Positions 1 through 5,733 of a DNA stretch of 5,733 bases are shown piece after piece. A program made the translations under genes and the position numbers. Location: the NCBI GenBank assembly GCA_028293405.1, contig JAQGOW010000189.1, forward strand, positions 1-5,733, given 5' to 3'. Each line of letters begins with the position of its first letter. Positions within the stretch are counted from its first letter, which is position 1. Source of the DNA: Verrucomicrobiales bacterium. Its GTDB lineage: Bacteria; Verrucomicrobiota; Verrucomicrobiia; Limisphaerales; Palsa-1400. Below the pieces are notes generated by a model. The model saw only the letters and a program-made list of their open reading frames with translations, had not been told where the DNA came from and did not search any database.

Positions 1-1884
1 GACTATTGCGTTTTCACCAACGCAACAGCCGGTGCCGCCGCAACCCTCGCACGCACAAACACTGGAATTTACGCTGCGCCGAACAATGCTTTCCTTGCGA
101 CGTATCACGGCAATAGCTACTACACGACCGCATTCCCGGGCAAAACCGTTCCCGCCGCCCAAAACTCACTTGCGCCGTCAACGCAAACCGGCACGGCTAA
201 CGGCGGTTCACAAGCATTCAACTGGCACGAAGTCATCGTCAAGAAAGTCGGCAACATCGTCACGTGGTCAATCGACGCCGTGAGAATCGCATCGGTCACC
301 AATCCAGTGATCGCAGGCAACAACGTTTTCATCGGTTACATGGACCCGTTCCCGAGCGTCGCCCAGACAAATTTCGAATTCGGCTTGTTCGCCAATTTCC
401 GGGTCGAAGCTCCAGGCGCAGAAAGCGGAACCGCCCCGGCCATCACCGCGCAACCCCAAAACACAACCGCAAGCCCCGGCACCGCTGCATCGTTTTCAGT
501 CACATCGACAAGCTCAACCGCGTTGCGTTATCAATGGCAGAAAAACGGGTTGAACATTTCCAGCGCCACAAATTCCAGCCTCACCCTTGCGAACGTGCAA
601 CAATCCGATGCTGGCACCTACCGCATTTTGGTCCTGAACAGTTTCAATTTCGTCGCTAGTTCGGACGCGACGCTGACGGTGTTGCAAGGCCCCACCCAAC
701 TGCAAAGCATATCGTTAAATCCGGACAACTCCGTCACGACTTCCTGGACCGCCGACGGTTCCAGCACCTACACGCTACAATACAAAACCAACCTGACCGC
801 GCCGACGTGGACGCCCATTGCAAATTACATCGCATCCGGTCCGACGTTATCCGCCGATGATGATCCGCTGACGGACGCACAACGGTTCTACCAGCTCGCC
901 TCCCCGCAACACGCCAGTGACATCGCCGGCGTGCTCAACGTCATGCTGTTGGGCAACTCCGATAATTTCGTTTCCCTGCCGCTCCTGCGCGGCCCATCGT
1001 CTCTAGCGAGCGTGACATCCGCATCGGGCAATGTCGTTACGGCGGCAGATTCATCTTGGGTCGCCGGCCAATTCGTCTACATCGCCAACACGCAAACCAA
1101 TACCTACTACGCGCGTTTCCTCACAGGCGCACTCGCCGGACGCATCTATCCCGTGACCGACAACACCGCGAACACCGTCACGCTCAACATCGGTTCCGAC
1201 TCACTCGCAGTTGCCGCGCAATACGATCAACTATCCATCGAACCCTATTGGACTCTCGCAACCGCGTTCCCCAACGGCGCAGGCGTCAACGTTTCGCCAA
1301 CTCAAGGCAATCGCAACACCGAGATTCTCATCCCGGATCAATCCACCCCAGGTGTGAACCTCAGCGCAGCGCGCATCTATTACTTCAATGCCGGCCTCTG
1401 GAAACAAGTCGGTCAAGGCGCAGCCAATCACAACGACGACGTACTCGCACCGAATGCGCATTTCATCGTCCGCCACAACGTCGCCACCAACACGTCATTG
1501 TCGGTCACGGGCCTCGTCGTATCCAACCCGCTCTCGGTCGCGCTGCAAAGTTCCAGCAGCACTGCACAAGACAACTACATCGGCCTCGCGCGGCCCGTGC
1601 CGATGACCTTGAACAATTCCGGTCTGATCAGCAGCGGCGCATTCGCATCCAGTCCGCTTCCCGGCACGCGCACCGATGAATTGCTCACGTTCGACAACAC
1701 CGTAGCCCAGAAAAACAAATCATCGTCGGCTGTCTATTATTATTGGAGCAACGCATGGCGTCGCGTCGGCTCTGGTTCGTCGGACGTTGGTGAAACCGCT
1801 GTTTTCAACCCAGGCTCTGGCCTCATCATCCGCAAAGGAACTAACAGCCCAGCAGGACTGTGGATCACTTCGCCGAATTGGTGA
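1..1884 (+). CDS. Secreted Ig-like / TIGR02597-like modular protein, 5'-truncated
   Basis: The frame is open from base 1 to the TGA at 1882-1884, giving 627 residues with the N-terminus and any signal peptide outside the window. The GTG at 280 lies in mid-domain and is not a start. Modules in order: residues 1-136 form a beta-rich segment containing VTWSIDAVRIA and FGLFANFRVE, typical of the last strands of LamG/concanavalin-like domains in Verrucomicrobia exported proteins. Residues 146-228 form an Ig-like domain, with the core Trp in YQWQKNG at 179 and DAGTY at 203-207, and without the usual disulfide cysteines. Residues 230-300 form a short module (TLQYKTNLTAPTWTPI ... QRFYQL) often seen before C-terminal ends in this phylum. 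Residues 304-627 resemble the TIGR02597 family and contain an internal duplication. The protein is rich in Ser, Thr and Asn and nearly free of cysteine, as expected outside the cytoplasm. No PEP-CTERM or other C-terminal anchor is present; it ends in SPNW. Function is unknown; a surface or adhesive role is inference. Confidence 0.93.
   Translation, partial: DYCVFTNATAGAAATLARTNTGIYAAPNNAFLATYHGNSYYTTAFPGKTVPAAQNSLAPSTQTGTANGGSQAFNWHEVIVKKVGNIVTWSIDAVRIASVTNPVIAGNNVFIGYMDPFPSVAQTNFEFGLFANFRVEAPGAESGTAPAITAQPQNTTASPGTAASFSVTSTSSTALRYQWQKNGLNISSATNSSLTLANVQQSDAGTYRILVLNSFNFVASSDATLTVLQGPTQLQSISLNPDNSVTTSWTADGSSTYTLQYKTNLTAPTWTPIANYIASGPTLSADDDPLTDAQRFYQLASPQHASDIAGVLNVMLLGNSDNFVSLPLLRGPSSLASVTSASGNVVTAADSSWVAGQFVYIANTQTNTYYARFLTGALAGRIYPVTDNTANTVTLNIGSDSLAVAAQYDQLSIEPYWTLATAFPNGAGVNVSPTQGNRNTEILIPDQSTPGVNLSAARIYYFNAGLWKQVGQGAANHNDDVLAPNAHFIVRHNVATNTSLSVTGLVVSNPLSVALQSSSSTAQDNYIGLARPVPMTLNNSGLISSGAFASSPLPGTRTDELLTFDNTVAQKNKSSSAVYYYWSNAWRRVGSGSSDVGETAVFNPGSGLIIRKGTNSPAGLWITSPNW
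436..684 (+). other. Ig-like domain within the secreted protein
   Basis: Residues 146-228 of the partial protein read as one I-set/Ig_3-like fold. It opens with the PAITAQPQN strand common to bacterial Ig modules. The F-S-V strand, the core tryptophan in YQWQKNG, the SLTLANVQQSDAGTY stretch and the closing DATLTVL strand follow in the canonical order. The position usually held by the second cysteine (Y-x-C) is occupied by YRI, so the domain cannot form the classical disulfide; this is usual in bacterial versions. Such modules act as spacers or ligand-binding units in exported proteins; the ligand here cannot be read from sequence. Confidence 0.85.
1312..1419 (+). repeat. Internal protein repeat, copy 1 (TIGR02597-like region)
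   Basis: Residues 438-473 align without a gap to residues 557-592 of the same protein, with 12 identities in 36 positions. These include the opening Arg, a Glu and Leu two and five residues later within the E-x-L pattern, Asp, Asn, Ser, the Tyr-Tyr pair, Trp and V-G-x-G. Similarity continues more loosely to a hydrophobic strand ending in an Arg (FIVR here, LIIR in copy 2). DNA identity is low, so this is an old domain duplication and not a recent nucleotide repeat. Confidence 0.7.
1669..1776 (+). repeat. Internal protein repeat, copy 2 (TIGR02597-like region)
   Basis: This second copy covers residues 557-592 (RTDELL ... VYYYW ... AWRRVGSG). Each copy is preceded by a short DN-F/Y strand (SDNFVSLPLL before copy 1, QDNYIGLARPV before copy 2). 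The spacing differs by about 84 residues, because the first half carries an extra segment containing FVYIANTQTNTYYARF. The two halves therefore look like a pseudo-repeat with an insertion in the first. Confidence 0.7.
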
Positions 1885-3082
1885 CGCTGTCGAGCAAAGC
1901 TGCCAATCGCCGCGTTTGGTCCCGACGCGAGTAGTGTTGGACCTCCTGTTCGTTACGAACGAGCTTGATGTCGCCCGTCTGCTTCCACTCGGCGTACCAC
2001 TTTTGGAGCACGGCGGAGATTTGTTCGGGCGTGCTGGTGATTTCACCCGCGCCGGTTCGACGAACGATGTCACAAGCATCGCCGCCGTCATCAGGCGCGA
2101 GCAGGATCGGCCGTTTGGCTCCGAGGTAGTCAAAAATCTTCGCCGGCAAAACGCCAGGATGATCGGTGCAGGTGAGCAGGAGCAAAGCCGCGCTCTTTTG
2201 TTGAATGTCGATGACCTGCTTGTGCGGAACCTTTGGAAACGATTTAACCGGCAACGTCTCCAACGCACCTGGACAAGTCTCGTTGATCTGTTCGATGGAG
2301 GGTCCGTAGAAGTTAACTTGAATTTTGTCGCGAGGAATTGAGCCGCTGCTAAGAGCGAGACGAAGTCCGTCCATGAACAGGTTCGGCTTTTCGTCACGCA
2401 CGATCGAGCCAGTGTACGCGATCAAAAACATCGACTTGTCCGGCTGCACATCGGTCGGAAATAGGCTCGGGTCGTAACCGTTTTCGATCACGTGAATTTG
2501 TTTGCCGATCTTGGGTGAAAGTTCTTTGGCCCACGTCGGCGACACGATGACCACTTCGCTGGCATCGCGACAAAGACGCCGTTCGTGATGCGCCCAGATC
2601 GGCCGCTTATACCACGAACCGAATGGAACGAGACTGTAGCTGTCGCGCAAATCAGCGACCCACGGTTTGTTGATCCGTTTCGAAGTCTCACTCGCGAGAC
2701 CCATGGTCACGATCGGGTCGCTCGTTGCCCAAATCGCGTCGAACTTTGTTTCACGACAAAGTTGCGTGATTGCCTCCGTTGCCTTTTGCGACCACAGGTG
2801 CGGCGCGCGATAAGGGCTTACATACGGCAACAATTTGCGAACCACCATCCGCTCGTAAAATGTGCGATAAGGCGGTTGCGGCACCCGCACGATTTTGACT
2901 TCATCAGGAATCTTGCCGACGAAGTTCGGGTCAGAATCGCGACCGTCCATCGGCCAGTCCTGACACACAACGGTGGGCATCCAACCGTTCTCCGGCAGAT
3001 ATTTCGCGAAACAACCCGAACGATAACTGGCCACGTGATTGCGCGGAGGAAAATAAAATGCGATCAGGAGGACTTGTTTCAA
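1865..3082 (-). CDS. GT4-type glycosyltransferase
   Basis: This encodes about 405 residues from a TTG at 3082 to a TGA at 1867-1865. It begins L(M)KQVLLIAFYFPPRN, the first beta-strand and FPP loop typical of GT4 (GT-B fold) enzymes, followed by FAKYLPENGW. Later motifs, numbered from the TTG, are WVADLRDSY at 141-149, VIENGYD at 198-204 (the domain junction), AYTGSI at 222-227 (start of the second Rossmann domain) and PAKIFDYLGAKRPIL at 313-327. The last is the nucleotide-sugar donor site, with Asp in place of the more common second Glu. Length is normal for GT4. It probably transfers a sugar from an NDP-sugar to a lipid-linked or polysaccharide acceptor in envelope, O-antigen or exopolysaccharide synthesis, at the cytoplasmic face. 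Donor and acceptor cannot be named. No other glycan gene is visible. The start is uncertain: GTG at 3139 or ATG at 3232 are in frame, but the latter would overlap the divergent gene by 77 bp. Confidence 0.92.
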   Translation of the reverse strand: MKQVLLIAFYFPPRNHVASYRSGCFAKYLPENGWMPTVVCQDWPMDGRDSDPNFVGKIPDEVKIVRVPQPPYRTFYERMVVRKLLPYVSPYRAPHLWSQKATEAITQLCRETKFDAIWATSDPIVTMGLASETSKRINKPWVADLRDSYSLVPFGSWYKRPIWAHHERRLCRDASEVVIVSPTWAKELSPKIGKQIHVIENGYDPSLFPTDVQPDKSMFLIAYTGSIVRDEKPNLFMDGLRLALSSGSIPRDKIQVNFYGPSIEQINETCPGALETLPVKSFPKVPHKQVIDIQQKSAALLLLTCTDHPGVLPAKIFDYLGAKRPILLAPDDGGDACDIVRRTGAGEITSTPEQISAVLQKWYAEWKQTGDIKLVRNEQEVQHYSRRDQTRRLAALLDSVTNSAK

Positions 3083-3155
3083 CGCGGCGCGAACTTGTTC
3101 CCGGACTAAAATCTTTTCAAGTGCAAATTTCAGACGCACGCTATTGCCCGTTCCT
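3083..3155. promoter_or_regulatory. Divergent intergenic region, presumed promoters
   Basis: These 73 bp separate the leftward glycosyltransferase from the rightward dehydrogenase-like gene. About 3105-3133 is distinctly AT-rich compared with the flanking coding DNA, as expected for a promoter. I could not assign a convincing -35/-10 pair on either strand. No Shine-Dalgarno sequence lies at a normal distance before the ATG at 3156 (the preceding bases are CCCGTTCCT) or before the TTG at 3082 (preceded by CGCGCCGCG on its strand). If the GTG at 3139 is the true start of the glycosyltransferase, this gap shrinks to 16 bp and the region would be coding. Confidence 0.4.
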
Positions 3156-5733
3156 ATGAAACGACTTTTGCTGCTCGTCGCGTGCACTTCCGCGGCTGCG
3201 ACTACGTTCGCCGCCCAGTTCAAATTCGCCAATCAAACCCTGACCGTGCCCGATGGTTTCACTGTCGAAGTTGTCACGGCCACGAATCAAATTCCGCGAC
3301 CAATCGAGGCCGATTTTGACGAACAGGGCCGGCTTTACGTGACCGATTCGTCCGGCTCGAACGAACGTCCGAACGTCCAGATTGAGAAAAAGGAGCACCG
3401 CGTCTTGCGTCTTGAGGACACGAAAGGAAATGGACACTTCGACAAAACAACGGTGTTCGCCGACAAGATGATGTTCCCGGAAGGCGCGCTTTGGTACAAC
3501 GGCTCGCTCTACGTCAGTGCGGTCCCGAGCATCTGGAAACTGACCGACACAAACAGCGACGGCGTCGCCGATGTGCGCGAGGAATGGCATCTGGGCAAAA
3601 CCATGACCGGTTGCGCGAACGATTTGCACGGTCCGTATCTCGGGCTGGATGGTTGGATCTATTGGTGCAAAGGCGCGTTCGCGGAGCAGACCTACGACGA
3701 TCCCGGTCATAAACCAATCAGCAGTCGTGCAGCGCACATTTTCCGCAAGCGACCTGAAGGTGGCATTGTCGAATCGGTCCTCACTGGCGGAATGGATAAT
3801 CCTGTTGGATTGACGTTCATGCCGGACGGCGAACGCATTCTGAGCGGCACATTTTTTGTGCATCCCGAAGCGGGCGATCGCGACGGACTCATTCACGCAA
3901 TTTACGGCGGCGTTTACGGCAAGCCGCATCCTGACGTTCTCGACGGTCACAAAAAGACCGGCGAACTCATGCCGCTGCTGACGCACCTCGGGCCTGCGGC
4001 TCCTTGCGGTTTGACGCGTTATCAATCGACGCAATTCGGCAACGACGTGCAAAACAACCTGTTCGTCTGCTGCTTCAATTTGCGCAAGGTCGTGCGCGTG
4101 ATACCAACGGTCGAAGGTGCGACCTATAGCACGAAGGAACAGGACTTCGTAGTTTCAGACAGCACAGACTTTCATCCCACGGACGTTCTCGAAGACGCCG
4201 ACGGCAGCTTGCTCGTGGTGGATACCGGCGGTTGGTATAAAATTTGTTGCCCGACATCGCAGCTTTGGAAACCTGACTCGCTCGGCGCGATTTATCGCAT
4301 TCGCAAAACCGGCGCGCACAACGTTCAGGATGGACGCGGGTTGAAACTTGATTGGGCAAATCTCAAAGCCGACGACCTGACAAAGCTTCTCGACGACAAA
4401 CGACCAGTCGTGGTCGAGCGTGCTCTCCAGCAACTCGGCAAACTTGGACGCCCGGCAGTTCAATCAATGTCCAATGTATTGGCGACATCGAAGTCAATTG
4501 ACGCGCGGCGCAATGCTGTTTGGGGGTTAACGCGTGTCCAAGACAAAACCGCCCGCGACGCGGCGCGCTTTGCGTTGATGGATGCAGATGAATCTGTGCG
4601 GCACGCTGCCATTCATTCGGTCAGTGTTTGGCGTGATGCCGATGCGCAGTATCCGTTGCATTCACTCATGCGCACCGGCAGCGCACAAATTCGTCGCGCG
4701 GCGGCGGAAGCGCTCGGGCGCTTGCAAAGTCCAGCGGCGGTTCGCGCTTTATTCGATGGCGCGCCTACCATCCACGATCGCGTGCTCGAACACTCCATCA
4801 CTTACGCCTTCATTGATATCGATGATCCGGCAGTGGCTTCGGCGGGGTTGAAAAACACGAACGTGTTCGCCCAACGTTGCGCTTACATCGCACTGGATCA
4901 AATGGATCATGGCGGGTTGAAGCCTGAACAAGTTTCGCCGTTGTTGTTGTCGTCCGATCCCAATCTGAAGGAAACCGGGGCATGGCTCGTGTCTCACCAT
5001 CCCGAATGGGGCGAAGCGCTCGCTGGATTGCTGCGCGATGAGTTGAACAAAGCTTCGTCACCTGAACAACAGGTCGCGTTGGAAAAACAATTGGCGCAAC
5101 TTGCTTCGAATGACAAGGTGCAGCAACTGTTGGCCGAAAGCGTCGGCGGCGAATCGAAGCCTGCCCAATTGATTGCGGTTCATGCGATGACGCAGGCGCA
5201 CTTGAGCGCGGCACCGGTCGCATGGGGCACAGCGTTGACGAAAGCGTTGGCGACATCTGATCCGATGCTCGTCCGCGAAGCGGTCAGCACTGCGCGATAC
5301 GTTACCTTTGAACAACGTCCGCCCGGATTGAGCGATGCTTTGCTGCGAGTTGCACACAACGGTTCGTTGCCGGATGAGGAGCGTTTAAACGCGTTGGCGG
5401 CGGCGCGAAGCAAGTTCAGCGTCGACTCCGAGTTGTTTGATTTTTTGCGCGCGCAACTTGACGCTAATAAGCCAGTGGCGGCACGTGTCACGGCTGCTTC
5501 GGTTTTCGAACGCGCCAAGCTGAGCAACGAACAACTCGCGGCGTTGACGCAAAGTGTCAAAGCCGTTGGACCGATGGAACTGATGCACGTGCTCGCGGCG
5601 TATGAGAGCGCATCGGATGAAGCGCTGGGCCTGTCGGTGGTCGAGGCATTGAAGGCGTCGAAGGCTCACTCAACCTTGCGCGCTGACACAGTGAAGCCGA
5701 AGCTCGCGAAGTTCCCTGCGACGGTGCAAGCGA
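3156..5733 (+). CDS. Exported PVC-type dehydrogenase-like protein with HEAT-type repeats, 3'-truncated
   Basis: The frame is open from ATG 3156 to the right edge without a stop (859 residues visible, C-terminus missing). Residues 1-20 form a signal peptide (MKRLLLL, then Ala/Thr-rich, with a likely cut near TFA-AQF). Residues 21-384 match what I know of the 'putative membrane-bound dehydrogenase' domain of Pirellula and Verrucomicrobium (TIGR02604), a beta-propeller resembling soluble glucose/sorbosone dehydrogenases. Landmarks are FPEGALWYNG (107-116), a calcium-loop-like DTNSDGVAD (131-139), LDGWIYWC (164-171), NPVGLTF (215-221) and HPTDVLEDADG (340-350) leading to VVDTGGWYKICCP (354-366) and GAIYRIRK (377-384). 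From about 400 onward the chain is alpha-helical with HEAT-type repeats, clearest at 404-428, 448-490, 505-535 and 553-580. Relatives commonly end in a CxxCH haem-binding domain (TIGR02603), which would lie beyond the window. Periplasmic oxidation of a sugar or polyol is plausible; the substrate is unknown. The gene is transcribed alone here, divergently from the glycosyltransferase. Confidence 0.93.
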   Translation, partial: MKRLLLLVACTSAAATTFAAQFKFANQTLTVPDGFTVEVVTATNQIPRPIEADFDEQGRLYVTDSSGSNERPNVQIEKKEHRVLRLEDTKGNGHFDKTTVFADKMMFPEGALWYNGSLYVSAVPSIWKLTDTNSDGVADVREEWHLGKTMTGCANDLHGPYLGLDGWIYWCKGAFAEQTYDDPGHKPISSRAAHIFRKRPEGGIVESVLTGGMDNPVGLTFMPDGERILSGTFFVHPEAGDRDGLIHAIYGGVYGKPHPDVLDGHKKTGELMPLLTHLGPAAPCGLTRYQSTQFGNDVQNNLFVCCFNLRKVVRVIPTVEGATYSTKEQDFVVSDSTDFHPTDVLEDADGSLLVVDTGGWYKICCPTSQLWKPDSLGAIYRIRKTGAHNVQDGRGLKLDWANLKADDLTKLLDDKRPVVVERALQQLGKLGRPAVQSMSNVLATSKSIDARRNAVWGLTRVQDKTARDAARFALMDADESVRHAAIHSVSVWRDADAQYPLHSLMRTGSAQIRRAAAEALGRLQSPAAVRALFDGAPTIHDRVLEHSITYAFIDIDDPAVASAGLKNTNVFAQRCAYIALDQMDHGGLKPEQVSPLLLSSDPNLKETGAWLVSHHPEWGEALAGLLRDELNKASSPEQQVALEKQLAQLASNDKVQQLLAESVGGESKPAQLIAVHAMTQAHLSAAPVAWGTALTKALATSDPMLVREAVSTARYVTFEQRPPGLSDALLRVAHNGSLPDEERLNALAAARSKFSVDSELFDFLRAQLDANKPVAARVTAASVFERAKLSNEQLAALTQSVKAVGPMELMHVLAAYESASDEALGLSVVEALKASKAHSTLRADTVKPKLAKFPATVQA
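4365..4893 (+). other. HEAT-type helical repeat region of the dehydrogenase-like protein
   Basis: Residues about 404-580 show several roughly 30-residue helix pairs with the HEAT/PBS-lyase signature. This is a conserved Asp-x-x-Val/Ile-Arg turn followed by an Ala-rich helix: DKRPVVVERALQQLG, SIDARRNAVWGLTRV, DADESVRHAAIHSVSVW, GSAQIRRAAAEALGRLQ and NVFAQRCAYIALDQM. Such repeats form a curved solenoid used for protein contacts. Placed between the propeller and the expected C-terminal haem domain, they probably act as a spacer or docking surface. Helical sequence continues to the window edge, but repeat boundaries beyond about residue 600 are unclear. Confidence 0.75.

Noticed and set aside
1056..1679. 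207-codon open frame on the plus strand
   Set aside because: It is a shifted frame inside the secreted-protein gene, extremely rich in Arg, His and Gln, with no family resemblance.
1877..1907. Possible hairpin ATTGG...CCAAT near the convergent gene ends
   Set aside because: The arms are only 5 bp with a loop of about 20 bases, lack a T-run and lie inside the glycosyltransferase coding sequence; not a credible terminator.
1787..2341. 184-codon open frame on the plus strand
   Set aside because: It straddles the end of the secreted-protein gene in another frame and the antisense of the glycosyltransferase, whose motifs are clear. No domain was recognised.
1720..2397. 225-codon open frame on the minus strand
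   Set aside because: It overlaps the glycosyltransferase in a different frame on the same strand and is Arg/Ser-rich low-complexity sequence; a shadow frame.
3095..3145. Possible sigma70-like promoter boxes between the divergent genes
   Set aside because: TTGTTC and TTTTCA can be read as -35 boxes on the plus strand and TTGCAC on the minus strand, but none has a good -10 box at 16-18 bp. Only the general AT-richness is reported.
3141..4052. 303-codon open frame on the minus strand
   Set aside because: It lies fully opposite the dehydrogenase-like gene, which has clear family motifs. Its translation is Arg/Val-rich without a recognisable domain, as expected from antisense of a GC-rich codon pattern.
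4939..4953. Short GTT triplet run
   Set aside because: Three or four repeated Leu codons (TTG) within the helical coding region; no tandem-repeat structure beyond that.

Overview
The window looks like chromosomal DNA of a Verrucomicrobiota bacterium, probably from the Pedosphaera/Limisphaera side of the phylum. This is inferred from protein families, not from a search. It has a secreted protein with Ig-like and TIGR02597-like modules and a signal-peptide-bearing 'putative membrane-bound dehydrogenase' fused to HEAT-type repeats. Both architectures are characteristic of Verrucomicrobia and Planctomycetes. Moderate-to-high GC and an apparent lack of Shine-Dalgarno sequences at the two visible gene starts fit this.

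Layout: three genes on alternating strands fill almost the whole window. (1) 1-1884, plus strand: the 3' part of a large exported protein that runs off the left edge. Its order is a beta-sandwich (LamG-like) segment, an Ig-like domain, a short 'tracking-type' beta module and a duplicated C-terminal region resembling TIGR02597. (2) About 1865-3082, minus strand: a complete GT4-type glycosyltransferase, converging on gene 1 so that the two coding ends overlap by 20 bp. (3) 3156-5733, plus strand: a very long open frame that runs off the right edge. It encodes an exported beta-propeller dehydrogenase-like domain followed by alpha-helical HEAT-type repeats.

The only real intergenic stretch is about 73 bp (3083-3155) between the divergent genes 2 and 3. 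It is locally AT-rich and must hold whatever promoters they use, unless gene 2 starts at an upstream codon. No RNA gene, mobile element, CRISPR array, inverted-repeat terminator or origin was found.

The alternating strands mean three separate transcription units, so co-function is not implied. Genes 1 and 3 are both predicted to act outside the cytoplasm, while the glycosyltransferase probably builds a cell-envelope or exported glycan. I see no convincing new multi-gene system here. The items most worth a second look are the internal duplication in gene 1, the convergent coding overlap, the uncertain non-ATG start of the glycosyltransferase and the missing C-terminus of the dehydrogenase-like protein.
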